From Liolophura sinensis (lineage: Eukaryota > Mollusca > Polyplacophora > Chitonida > Chitonidae), in the NCBI RefSeq assembly GCF_032854445.1, contig NC_088295.1:89384644-89448643 (forward strand): a stretch of DNA of 64,000 nucleotides. Direction: 5' to 3'. The position numbers and the translations under genes are program-made. A model generated the notes under the pieces. It was not told the origin of the DNA, did no database searches, and worked only from the letters and a program-made list of their open reading frames with translations. Shown here one piece after another: positions 35,791-48,898 of this stretch (its first letter is position 1; each line of letters begins with the position of its first letter).

Positions 35791-38700
35791 TTTAACTTTG
35801 AGCACTTTCAGTTCCAGTACCGATTAAGCAGTGTTTGTTTCAAGCGGGTGCCTTGTTTATCATGGTTTTCGATATCAGTAAAACTCGCTCCCCGCTTGGT
35901 GTAGATAAGGTAGCCGAAATCAGAGTTAAAAAATGCTCTGAACGGATAAAAATTTTCCTATAGATGATAACTAGTTTGTCACTCTCTGAATGATGTATGC
36001 TAATGCCTGCCACTATGAATGGAAAAATCGAACGTCCACAACATGACGTCCCACTGATTGTCAACGAAACAGGTGTTAAAACATAATACACCGACGGCGC
36101 TGTGCATCCGAGCCAGGACCCTTTAGCGGGATCATCCGTCCCAGTCCGGTATTTATCGCCAGGTGAAATCGGGACCAGGACATTGTAGGTAAGACATGCA
36201 ATTTATATCTGCTATACAACATGGGTAATGAGGCTGTGGGCAATCCGCCCGAGCGCTTGTCCGGGAATGAGTCGTAAAGGTAACAGTGGATAACATCGAC
36301 GGAAACAGGTAAGATTCCCAGTCAACAGAACTCATCTCAAACGGGCTCATCGCATAGGGCCTACTCTTAATGCCACTAAAGGTAGCAAAACAATTATATT
36401 AGGCTATGTGTATTTCGGACATAAAAGTTAGTACTAATTCATTGGTATAGTTACGAATATAAATTTTGACTGGTAACATATGCACACAGCTTACAACTCC
36501 CATGTGCATTGTCACTTACCTACCCGTGGCAACGCTGTATTCTTTAATATTTAGGTTTGCAAGTCCTTCTTGTTGACTCGATACGCCTCCTCCCTACCCA
36601 CCCATTCCCCCGTTGAATTTATTCGTCTGTTCCTAACGTGTCTGTGACTTCCTATTGACCCTATATTGATGTGGTGTAAGGTTTTCCCCTGAGTTCTAAT
36701 GCCGTGTAAATAAAAGAATGTTAGCAATAACGCAAAAAACACTGGAGTAAGTACATGTATGCCTAGTAAGAAAGGAACAGTGGACTGGCGGGTATGTTGA
36801 TATCACACTTAATCAAACGACTGGTTGTTGTTTGCGTATATATATGTATGCCGGCAGTGTGGTGAGCCGTACGGATTACCCCCCCCCCCCCCTCCCCCCG
36901 GGATAACTTATTCTTTAGTCAAACGAGCCTTGGTACTTGGGTACATACATCAGTCAGTTTCTCCCGTATACGGCTTTGGCACGTGTTTGCGTGGATGGAC
37001 AACACGTGAATTAATATGATCTGCGCTCAATAAAACTTGGTGGACGATAATGTGAAGTGGCATGAAGCGACTTGATTAGGCCCCACCCCGGGGGTTAGAA
37101 ATATAACAGTCATAGCACTTATATAATAGGTGACATTTATTATTGAACATAATCGTAGCAGTCGTATGATCACAATTGCGATGCTATTTACTAATGGCCG
37201 CTGGTATTGGCTTGAAGTGGTGCCGACTCACTCGTGTCACGTGTTAGCAAATATTGAATTAGCTATAACTAAACACTCCTCTGAAAATACCTGACAATTT
37301 GTCTGTCGTGCAGAACGATTTTTCTTGGAAAAGTCAAATTTGCAGTCTTGCGATGATTGCTCTAAGGTTAAATCCGGATTACCCGTGTTCAATCGGCTTA
37401 TCAAGAAAGTTGAAGAACTAGGTCAAGTGATTCTAATGCGGTAGAAAGATTTAACCATATGTAAGTGCATGCATGAATTTTATTAGTTCTCTGCATTGTA
37501 AAATCTGATTTGAGGACAGCTGTGTGTACCTATGAATAGGGTCTGCATCTAATCTTTCGTGACAAGGTCCTCATACTACCACTGCTGTAAACCTGAACCG
37601 ATGTATTAACTGTTTATCGCTTGATACAAAAATAGATGGCCTTTTAACTGACTGATCTAATCTAGAATTCCACTAATTATGTCTTCTCTTTCGCCGATGG
37701 ATTCTGGGTCGCCTAAAATTGTAACGATGATTACTTTTAGCCTCAAAATCAATAATATCGACTTGGACCTTGTTGACCTGGGTAAATTTGGTTATTTTTC
37801 AATTAGAAAGACCTGCTGTTTTACAATGTTATCACAAGTAACACTAGGTTTGTTTATTCACTGGAGCGTAAAAACTTGATAATTCCAATTCCACTTTGAT
37901 GAAATGACTTGACTCGGCAATCTAATTTCCTGATCGTAAAGTTTTTAGCCGAAACCACTGAATCTAGCCTTAAGGCGTTTTGCTTGCTGTGGGAAATAAC
38001 AGCAAAGAATGTCATACAAGCCGCTTAACCATGAAATAAATGGTATAGGTAGCAGTTCGTTGGCGTAAATCATCTAAAATCCAGACGCTTTTATGTTCAA
38101 AATGAACCTTGTAACAGTTAATGTTCGGGAGATAAGGGAGAAAACAGAATTAATGCTGTGTTGCCAAGCTCCTTGGTTTGTCGTGACGAAGTCTTTTTCT
38201 TTTCAAAGCGTTTGGTTTGAGGGTAGATATCCCAAAGAATATAGCATTGTTTTCTACGTAACTTTCTTTGACATTACTCTTTCAGAGAAGATAATGAATA
38301 CGCTATGATACCTGTTCATCTCAAATTTGATTTGATAAGAATACTTTTCTGATCTGGACGAAATTACTTCAGTGCCAGAGGTAAAATGTGTTTGCCTGGT
38401 ATGGACGGCACTCCATGGTAGCCGCTCAGACATGTAGGACTGTCGCACGCTGTATATGGCTCTTCAATACCGCTGTCTCAAGGACACCCTGTGTCACATA
38501 GCCACAAGCACACCCACTCCAATCAATAGTATACATGACTCTCACAGAATAAGTAGGTCTCATGAGTCGACTATAGTGTCAAATATTACTATGATACCGA
38601 AAAAGGTTGAGCAAGGCTTGACAAATGTATGTGCCCTCTACTAGCACGATAGACGATTTGGATTCGGATTTCATTCATTCGCCCAGAATTTCTCGCCTCT

Positions 38701-41700
38701 TTCCAACATGACTGAAAACTATTGACTGCTTCTGGATGTCTTAATTTCTTACTTTGTATACTTTCGTAGTTTTTTGTGCTTTGTGTTCAATGTTGTTTGA
38801 GGAACTAACTTCGCGATTATTGACCTGGGACATTGTTTGACTGTATGCGAATGTCTATTTCGGCGAACGTTTTCTAAAAACGTTGAACTAAATGGGTCTT
38901 TCACTAAACAAAACGCTTGAGGTGTACTCTGCATTTCTGCTTTCATTTCATTTTCACGAAGTAATGTATTATAAAGCAGTTTTGCCTTTTTTGATAAAGG
39001 TCACAAAGAGCGCACCAAGGTTATAGTTCAATACGCTTAAACAGTGATGTAATGGGGCTCCGGAAGTGGTCTGACAGCTTGGTCCATCAAACTCTCCCCC
39101 GTGCGGATGGTATGTTAGTTGGTTGCGTTTACTTCATGTTTATACCACATCAGCAAACTGACTGGTGGCACAATACTAAGTACATTGCCTAGAATATTCC
39201 CGAACCGGAGCGGTTTGCTGTACTCCCTGTAAGCGACCCGGTAAGATCAAATAAGTCACTAATGATGAACGCATTTTCCATGTCCAAATCATGCTGCATT
39301 CATCTCCTTTGCTGTCGAAACATTTTTGTTCACAAAAAGCTAGGTCTTGAACTAGCTGTGAACGCTACATTAGAGCGATCCAATATTGATGCTTTATTTT
39401 AAATTCTCGCAGAATTTTATAATGAGTATTTTCATTGCGTAAGTATTTGCAATAAAGGACAAGTCAGCTAATGACTACCTTCTGCGAACTGACCCCAAAA
39501 GCGCATAGGTAAGATTCCAGTCTGCAGGTCCTACTTAACGGAACTCGGTAATAGAAGATCCGCGGCAGGGGTTGCTTTCTCGCCCGAGGTAAAGGCAATA
39601 AATTGGGCATGTCTAGTTAGGGACTGGCGTTATGGGACGGCCGTCATGCATGCCAATGCCTGGAGCCCTACGGCTTCCAGATTCAGCCCACCATTCCCTC
39701 CATATGGGCATCAATCAAAGCACGCTAGATAGACGCAGTATCTTTATCAAGCAGCTGCTTGTGGAGCCTCATAACCCCATATCCTGATGTGTATAGATCA
39801 CCATCATGGAGCACCAAAGGTCACCAATACTAGCGTGACGCAATAAATCATCGTTAGTTTATCTGTTATAACGGCGGCCAGTGCTGCTAAAAGATGGCCA
39901 TCAATGCTGTCATTTGCTAGAATAATTATTACTGATATCTACCCGATCTCAGTGATTATGAACTGAGTTACTATCAATAGTATACATCCACTATATCATA
40001 CCCCTGTGTGAAACAATAGGGTCTTAAAAAAGAAACACATCAGTTAATTCTCACAAGGTTAATCTGATTCAGGACAAAGTATGGTTATTTGTTTTTAGGC
40101 CGTTTTTTTTTTAGTTTAGTTACACACTGACAAGTCAGTAATTATAATACAAGGAACATAAGCTCATTCTGGGATGACAAAGTATCATAACTGGACCTTC
40201 CTCTACATTGCCGCCATATGCCACGTGTGCGCTACTTTTTGGCGAGTGTATATATAAAACAAAGTAGACGAGTAATTCCTGAGAGAGCCTTATAATGCCA
40301 CGAAGGTTCAGTATGCACCAACGTGTTGTAACAGGTGTAGAGGTTTGTGGCGAGGAGGCTTCGGAAGTGTTTATTGTTTCATAGAGGAAGTGATTTTGCT
40401 AATGCATTGTGGGCCATGGTGTCTACCGGACAAACTTCCGATTATTCTGGTCCTATAGAGAACTGACCACCTGTCTAAGAGGACTCTCGTCAGGCCATCG
40501 GCTGCTTCTAAGTTCATCGGCACGGCCAAATTACCTTTATGAAGATGGACCAACCGGAAACCTTCCTAACCAATCTCATAGCTCTCCATAAATATTTACA
40601 AATTGACGTCACTTCTACCTTCTGGTCTATAAGCGCGATTAAGTATCAGCACAACACGATATTCTAATAACCCAAACACATATAGATGAAAGAATTTTTT
40701 TTTGACAGTTATCATGAACAAACAAAGGAATACTTTACACCGTAAGGTTTGTGACCACCATGATGAGAATAATTGCCTTGTTGTTATTCCACTTCACACA
40801 GCATCCTTTGTCACACTAATCTTGTCTTAATCTTGTGACTTAATACGGAAACAGTTCGTAATCATCTTTTGATTCATTCTCCCACCAGAATGACCCCCGT
40901 CTCACGTCCGCAAATACCCTGCTGGACTTTACGACTGATTGCCGCCATAAGCTTGTAATGATAGTCTCGTTGTTGTCAGACATTGATTTATATCAGCGTA
41001 TTCAGATATCCACCGTAACACTCACCCATCGAAAACACTCTCAGCTATCTTGTAATCTTCCACGAAACTTCAGGAATTCTCAATATCAAGTTAGTGTTAA
41101 ATTTCAGACGTCGTTTGTACGCCGAAACTAATATCTCATGGTTGGCGCCACATCAAAATACATATTGACACAAGCTTAAATAATATCGTCTATTTCTTTC
41201 TTTAATTTAACACCCCAAGCTTTCACTGCAGAACTCGACTTGCCACTGCTTAACGTCAGGATGGCTACCATACACAGTTTATTTATAATATTTTGGCTCT
41301 TGATACATTAATACCTCGTTGCAGAACAAGATTAAAACAATTTGTCAGCATGGTCCCGATCGCGTTGAAATCTTGGGATGAAAATCCAGGGTTTAATTGC
41401 CTGTTTAACTTGGTGTTTATGGCAATACGCCAGGGCCGTACAAGAGCGCTCTGTTGACTTCATGGAGACGAGTTCATATTTTCTGGCGTTGTGGTCGTAT
41501 TCACGGCGCCATAGCACTCCTTGTTGTTGGTGCTTTTATAGGCAAACGAAAACATTTAAATTTCATTTCTGTCGCTGAAAAGGCGATACCTCCGGCGCGT
41601 CTAGTAAACACAATTAGCTATCACAATTCACTAACATCGGGTGACGCATGCAGCTGCTACTGGTAAACTATATACGCCAATTATTCTATAATATAAAATT

Positions 41701-43164
41701 ATTCTATTCTGTAAGCCAAAGCGCTCCTGATACTTGAGTTTGCCCTCCACTTCAGCCGAATTTAGCCTCAGTTCAGTCACACTGGACATCGACAACTGCA
41801 CTGTCATGAAGCATATCTACAACATGTTTGGAAATAGTAAATTCCTAGGCCATTTTGTCTCTTTAAATAAATTTTTATTTCACTTATAACAGCAAATGGC
41901 ATCGTATAAAGAAGTGACTTTAAGGTGTACTGAAGTCATGTGTAGGTCATACAGGCATTAAATTGTATGGACGGCAAAAGTCCATTTGATACTACCAGAG
42001 CCAGATATGGTACGGTAGGAGTGACGATAATCTATTTATAGAGTCAAGTTGTGATTCTGTTCACAATAACTCACTCATTCAGTATAAAGTGTTAATAAAA
42101 TGAGTTACTTGCGGAAGTGGCAATTTTGGTGGTGCTCACGGCGGTGTCCCAGGTGTAGGGCAAAATATGACGTCACCAGTGGCGGAGTAGCATTTTCAGA
42201 TAACCTGAAAGATACTATATCAAGTGGTATTGATTCCGGATATCCTGACTGAAATCGCGAGAATGCGTGTTTGTTACAGCGTAATACAGACACAAAATAG
42301 TCTTTTTGCTGGATACTGCCAACCGGAACAATAGGGAATTGTGAAACGTTGAGCAGCTTCCCCAGGTTAGATTTGCTGGGATCATCTTACTTTATATCCC
42401 CTTGTCAATTATTCAAATGTCACCAAAGGCCTGAATTGTCCTACGGTCACTGGTCATCTCTTTGCCCTGTGACGTCACTAGGATCTCTATGGTTATAAAG
42501 CTCACCTATCCAGCCACTTACAACCTACCCTAATGTTCGGGAGTATTTCTTTCCCCATCACCAAAAAATCTCCACCATTCAAAGGATTTAATCTTAAACT
42601 CTTTGTCTATCATTTGGCATTCCTGTGCAAAGAAAATTTGAGGTCAGTATTAGAGCTTATTGTATGTATGCTGTGTGTAAAGGAACATATAGTTATTCTA
42701 TAAGGTTACATGCGTTTTTCTGTTCCGGGCTGAAAGGTAAGGCATGAATGAGTTTCCTACACAGAAAACCTCACGGTCACGTAGAAAGGTATACGTAACA
42801 ATCGAGGAAGATGGACTGAGTTTTCGAATTACGAGGCTGACACCAACACAATTGATATCCTTGTATCCACAAAATTTAGAATGTGTCAGAAGATGAAATA
42901 AACGGGTAATGTAAAAACGGTTTTATTACTCTTCCAAACTATGTTCATTTGTTGTATTGAGCCAAACAGCGTAGTGTGTTAGAATAAAAAAGAACACAAT
43001 CGAAATTCTGAGCGAGGTTGGTCGGAAATGCATAAACGGTTATGTAAGAAAGGCTGACAAGTAGTCCTGCCGTGACATACAAAGACGACGTCACGATACA
43101 GTGGGACGTCACTGTGTTGTCATGATGATATAACCCGTGCATTGTAGCAAGATTCCCATTGGTC
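35791..43164. other. Long non-coding stretch, no supported gene
   Basis: No recognisable gene in over 7 kb. A poly-C run of 14 followed by TCCCCCC lies at 36879-36899. A GTGTAAATAAAAG sequence near 36704 contains the AATAAA polyadenylation hexamer, but no gene end can be attached to it. All frames are under about 85 codons and unrecognised. Confidence 0.5.
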
Positions 43165-43560
43165 AAGGCCAATTTCCACTGCACACCGCGCCGCACCCTT
43201 CGCGAAGCGCGACGCAACGTCATAAAACAGAACACTACTTGTTATGTATAACCATCTCCACAGTAGACAGAGCGCCTTTAGTGCCGCACCGCATCATTTT
43301 GTAAGGCGCCGCCCGAGAGCTTTGTTTCTATTTCCCGGACGTGCGGCGTCATTTTAAACCAATCATTTGCCATTACAATCGTTTGTCCTTTTGTTTTTTG
43401 TTTGTTGCTATGGTTGTATCAACAGCTTGCTCGTTTATCATCGGGGACGTTCGGCAAACATCTGACGTGCGGCGCGGCGTGCAGTGGAAATTATCTATGC
43501 AGCGTGACTTGCAGCGTGCTGCGAGGATTTTACAGCGCGGCGTACAGTGGAAATTGGTCT
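43165..43560. mobile_element. GC-rich inverted-repeat element, MITE-like
   Basis: The left end reads AAGGCCAATTTCCACTGCAC then ACCGCGCCGCAC (43165-43196). The right end on the opposite strand reads AAGACCAATTTCCACTGTAC then GCCGCGC (about 43561 back to 43533). The termini are therefore inverted repeats of about 27 bp with a few mismatches, about 395 bp apart. A further inverted copy (GTGCGGCGCGGCGTGCAGTG then GAAATT, 43467-43492) lies inside, and shorter GCGGCG/GCCGC inverted pieces occur between. This is the layout of a non-autonomous DNA transposon. No clear target-site duplication was seen and no transposase is encoded. Frames of 89-96 codons on both strands arise from the shared repeat. 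Confidence 0.6.
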
Positions 43561-44512
43561 TAAGTTTAGCTAATTACGCCACGTCAGTCATATACAATGA
43601 TTCCCAATAAAAGGAGCTAGTAGCTTTGAAGATAAGGTTCAGACTAAGCCGTGTAATTCAGAAGACGATTTGGGCAGTGAATTCCTTTTGCGAATGTTGT
43701 CATTACGTCAACATGTGGCCGGCGCAGTGTTATTTCTGAAGTGTTTTCCCACAACCGTTGTTTTGCTTTCTGTCTGGTTATGCGCCAGCTCTATACGATC
43801 CCTTTATGGTCCAGCAGAACATCACGCCGTAGACAGCAACTGCGGGGGCTTGACTGCTCTTCGGGACTAAAGTTGTGAAGCAGGGTTTTTTTCTAACTGA
43901 CGCCTGGATCAAGTGTTCCTGTTTTTCTTTTCTCTGTATTTTGTGGGGTTTATGATGGAAGTTAATTGAGTTGTTATGGTATACTGCGAATGGGGTTATG
44001 TTACGACAATTCCATAGATAATGAGTTCTACTGGCAGCGTGAACTCTGATGTAGAAAGATGCGATTGCTTTTACTCATACGATTTGCATTTTGACTCACT
44101 TTGCTCGCTTGAACTCACTTTGCTTAATTGATCTTACTTTGTTCTCACCTGGCTCTTGGCTCGTAGTGTGTATAAATTCAAATAAAGGCACAAAAAGCCT
44201 ATACCGTGCTCTCTTAGAAGACTGCATTGTCCAGACTGACGCCATGTTCAGCTTAATTCTATTACTGATATACACTATTCCTCTGCTTTCGCAGAAAGAA
44301 TCAATTTTGATATCGTCTGCATAGGTTTACATTTCTTCGTCAGATATATCTGTGTGGAGTCTATTCGTTGACTAAAGCAGTCCTAACCTAAACACGTGTT
44401 GAGATGTGGCTTCCACCTCGAATTTAGGCCTTGAAGCATACATTTGTATATGTGTCGTCAACGTACATGGACATTCCTAAAAAAAAGTAATCACAATATA
44501 ATTAAAGACGTA
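43561..44512. other. Non-coding stretch, no supported gene
   Basis: No gene recognised. A short run of related phrases (CTCACTTTGC, GATCTTACTTTG) at about 44093-44145 looks like decayed tandem copies. Confidence 0.5.
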
Positions 44513-44660
44513 CAGCACAGAGAGTAAAACCAGAGTATCCACGACAGTGTGATATCTGGCAAATTGTCGCACGTAACAGGTGAAATACGGCTAAAGCACA
44601 GAGAGTAAAACTAGGGCGGCGACGACAGCATGATAGCTCGCAGATTGTCACGCGTAAATG
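44513..44660. repeat. Tandem duplication, two diverged copies of about 80 bp
   Basis: Two successive copies share GCACAGAGAGTAAAAC at 44515 and 44596, then ACGACAG(T/C)(A/G)TGATA, CAGATTGTC or AAATTGTC, ACGCGTAA/GCACGTAA, and GGTGAAA. Divergence indicates an old duplication. Confidence 0.8.
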
Positions 44661-47600
44661 GTGAAAATTATAACACCAGTTTACAAAAGAACGCTCAAAA
44701 TATGCCACCAAAGAAGCATATAGACTGGTAATAGAAGTAAAAATATGTGGTACCCATGGAAACAGAAGCAATCAACATCAGTGATGTTGGAATGACATTC
44801 TGGGCTAATGGATTTAATCAGTATCAAAATCGTGTACTATGTTAGTTTATGAACAGTAGTAAATCCAAATATTTATGTCTGCTGCGCTTTGATTGCGACC
44901 CTTCAACAGCTGATGTACAAATCGTGCTGCGCGCTCGTTGTACATCACCTGTCTCGAGCTGACTAAGCACGATGTTCCACTCTGAAACATGCAATAATCG
45001 TATAATGTTCGTCAGTAATATACCAAAGGTAGGTGGTTTACTGGGGGTATAGACCACCATAGCATGTATAAGAATCTCTTAAGTATGACATTAAATAACG
45101 ATCAGATAAATAACTGCTTGCCATGTAACCAGAATACGAACCTCTAATATAAAATTCTTAATCAGCAAAACCAACCTCATGTTGAAAAAGACCCACTAAA
45201 ATGACGTGGTTATTTTTTGTTATATCGATGAAATTAAGATTATTCGTTTCTCATTAATTAGCACCATCCATTGTTGTGACCAATCTTTATAAGCTCTCCA
45301 TGTGACAAAGTCGTCGGCTGGTATTAGAAGTTTAGAGCTTCTGCTTTTATTGACGTCAAACGGACGAATAGGGAGTGTGGCAGCCGAGGGAGCAGAGCTG
45401 AGTGCATTTGCATTGTTCCTATCTCTGAGTTCACAGAGAGGGACTGTGAATATAGATAATAGCACATAGTACTGTTTACTTCTACAATGTGAACAGGTGG
45501 AATACAAGGTGATTTAAGTCCGAGGACTTTGGGATAATCAGGTGGGCACGATGAAAGAAATTAAATGATTAGCAGGGGCCAGTGATTTGATCCACTGCTT
45601 TGGTAGACGAGTGACTTATTTCCGGATGTCATGTATTCATATCCAATCCCAAAGCAACACAATCAAATCGTGCAGTACGGATAGGAGGCAATATGATATG
45701 GACAACGAATTTTTGGCGTCTTAGAGAAGAGTACGAACCAGAAGACTGATGTTAATTATCGTAAATACGCGAGGTTGTAGGACGCAAGCTATAGCGCCCA
45801 TTGAGCTTTATATGGGACTACCGGTTGTCGGAGAGAGGGTGCTCAAGTTGCCGTTTGGTAGTATTAGGTAGTCACAGAGAACAAATGGATATGTAACCTC
45901 AGCTCTCTAGCTCAATGAATGCCGATTAACCGAAAGTTTCTTACTATTTGTATGATTAAATTTTTCTGCGACCATTTGTCAACGAAGCGGGAAAAAATCT
46001 GTTAAGGTCTACAGAATAGATATTTTGATCAGTTGCCTTTTACCAAGCCAACCCATTTTATTACAGGTGTGGATTTGACATGAATTAATGGCTAATGCTG
46101 CAAAATCTTATCGCTCTGTGGATAGAAAACATCTGATACACAGTAATGTAATTATTTGGAGGGATTTAATACGAGCATCTTGTACAAGAACATCTTACTG
46201 ATATCAATTGTTTTGATAGACAGTGTTAATAAAGTTTAAATGAAGCATGAACAAATTCATCCAATTGGCATCGCATTGCAGGAGCTGTGAAGAACGGCTT
46301 GGAATTAACCATGAATTAAGGTGTCATCGGCTAACACTTACACACCCATATTGGATTTTCATCACGGAATGATGTATTATTATTTATCCCTGGGCTTCTC
46401 TGGATAGTTTAATTAAGAAGCACTTTTGGAAGCCCTCTGTACAATGGATATTTTCACCGCAAGTAATCCACCGTGAGTTTTTGTTCTGTTGCCGTTTTTA
46501 CCTCCAGCAATGCATTATGGAATTTAAATATATAGGATATGAGCCTACTAAGTCTTTAATCATATCTTAAAAGTATTTCGTAAATATATGTATCACGAGA
46601 GCCTTTAAAGTTATGTCCTTTTTAGTTCGTCCGTGTAGTACGTCACACTTTCCGGTGTATGTGTGCTCAGTACACACTTTAATGGTACACATACACGTGT
46701 ACTGCATCGTTGTAACAGGAGATAATGTGTTTTATTGCGATGTAAACCTCTTTCTGCAGTACGTCAGAGTTCCCTATGTGCATGGAAGGATTTTATTAGA
46801 TGTCCTGGTATCATTATATGTAAGGTCAAATGTTTTGTCTGTACATGGAAAAGCTAAGAAACTTAATTAGAGATAAGACATCGCATGGCTTTTAACTTTG
46901 TGAAAAACAACCCTTATACAAACATGCCTGAGTTTTGTCATGAGGTTTGTGGTCAGCAACTGTTATAAAAACGTAACAAAAAGTGAAAGTAACAAGGTCA
47001 AAAAATGATTTTGGACGCAAGAAGTTTCTTACTGAGTGGACCAGTCCATTATTCGGAAACAACCAGGCTGAACCTTTTGAAGTTCATTTTCTTCTCTATA
47101 CACTGTAACAGAATTTGATAAAAGAAAGAATTTTTATTTAAGATTTTATTAGCCATAGGCTGAATTCATTTTGGGTCGCCTTGTACGTATGGGTACATTT
47201 TACGTTTATGAACAACAATCGTTATAACTATACAAGTGAGTATAAATTATACTATTGCCATACGAGACATTTGATGACATTTGTTAATCAGCTTTTGTAA
47301 CTATAACCAGAACATCTTTAAATCGTATTTACGTGTTGCAATGGAACAATGCCATCACTTAAGGGGAACAACTGTCTATTACTAGAAGTTTTGGTTCGAG
47401 TGTTTTGTTTTCTTACACCTCAGGATCGCTGTGGTCTCTGTTTGATGAATGTCGCTAGTTATATTATGAGTTTATTTACAGCTAAATGCTTCTGCTTTTG
47501 TCATTTGTTTGAACGATTATTATTTCTACGAAAGTCTTTGTGGCAAGACAAATTGAGACATCACCCAATATACATCTAGGTATCTGTTTAAACCCATAGT

Positions 47601-48714
47601 TCGTTTTGTGCTTTGTCTAATTTGCATTTGTCTTCAGCAAACTCTCGGAAGGCGTGCAAACGACTCTATATGTTTCGCAGTTTTATAACATGAATTTTGG
47701 CATGAAAGGACGACTGATCATATCTACATAGCTAACACCCCGCAGAAGTCACTTCTGTTTCTACTGATCGATAACTAAAAGCGTCTGATAATGTGAGTCT
47801 TTCATCCTGGCTGTTTTTACAGGCAAACCTCTTCCCTTTGCTTGGGTTTACTTTTTTCAACGTGTTTGCTTATCGGCATATTGATTGTATTGAGATGCTA
47901 ATCTCTCATCGGAATCTGTTTGCTGAACTAAACGGGGAAATCACTCATTCGAGTATTTCCTTTCACTTTGCCTTTCATGTATTTTTCAAGGATTTACGCC
48001 TAGTGCGCCATGACGTGACCTTCAGTTTGTTCTGCGGCCAGGCGACCATCCAAGTCACACAATGGCGCCGCAGCGTGGCGCAGTGTCCACAACACATGCG
48101 CCATCATTAACCTAGCAGTCGATACCGTAACAGTTCTTTCGCCACACCGGCACTTGGGCTACTTTTTGATATATGTACACCTTTTGTAACAATGACAAGC
48201 CAAAAATAAAAGCTGTATAAAGAAATACTCATCATTTCTTTACAACATATGCTTCTTCAAAATTACCCGGCATTGGCGTCAAAGTAAATTTTTAAGCGCT
48301 GTAGCTCAGCAATCAGACGAGCAGCCCGCTGGTGTTTCGCTGGCAAGCTGAAATCTTCGTAGAAAATGGATATCCCGGGGAGATGTTTGAGCTAATTGTG
48401 AGCCTGTTATAATAGCTATTAGGAGAAGTCTTCCACTCGATCAGGGCCAAGACGATCAGCTGTCGACAGGTGGGGCACGCATAAAGAGATATACTATTTT
48501 CTTAAACACTTCAGCATGGGCGAGAGGAGGGAGAGGGGCATTGGGAGTGGCGATAGATTTAAGCTAGTAACCATCCTCCAGCTTCACCCAACTCAACATT
48601 TGTCTAGCCCTCGACTGACCTTCGCAACACCGTTAGCTCATTGTCAGAGATAGCTGGTGTTTTTCATATGGGTAAATTTGGGCTCACTGAAAAAGAACTG
48701 ATATCTTCCTCAGC
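44661..48714. other. Non-coding stretch, no supported gene
   Basis: A minus-strand 95-codon frame at 45220-45507 begins after an acceptor-like TATATTCACAG and contains hydrophilic, non-repetitive sequence (for example LLIPADDFVTWRAYKDWSQQ). It has no recognised domain and I rate it under 0.2. A tRNA-like fragment around 48298-48335 (GCTGTAGCTCAGC) lacks a B box. No other feature is seen. Confidence 0.45.
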
Positions 48715-48725
48715 ACCGGATTTGA

Positions 48726-48887
48726 TCCTCTCCGGCCTTAAGTGGGAAGGTCTTCCAGCAACCTGCAGATGGTCGTGGGTTTCCCCCGTCCTGTGCCCGG
48801 TTTCCACCCACCATAATGCTGGCCGCCGTCTTATAAGTGAAATATTCTTGAGTACGGCGTAGAACACCAATCAAATAAATAAATAAA
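48726..48887 (+). mobile_element. SINE family A, recent 5'-truncated insertion with perfect TSD
   Basis: Plus-strand copy starting TCCTCTCCGGCCTTAAGTGG, running through GGTCGTGGGTTTCCCCCGTC, and ending TTGAGTACGGCGTAGAACAC, CAATCAAATAAATAAATAAA. The (AAAT)n tail is intact. An 11-bp direct repeat ACCGGATTTGA flanks it (48715-48725 and 48888-48898). It lacks the tRNA-like head because of 5' truncation, at nearly the same point as the 19.7-kb and 53.3-kb copies. Confidence 0.93.
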
Positions 48888-48898
48888 CCGGATTTGAG

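Noticed and set aside
36690-36730. Gene 3' end at GTGTAAATAAAAG
   Set aside because: An AATAAA hexamer alone is common in AT-rich DNA; no coding region precedes it.
48298-48340. tRNA gene or SINE head at GCTGTAGCTCAGC
   Set aside because: There is an A-box-like phrase, but no B box at the right distance and no tRNA fold could be drawn.
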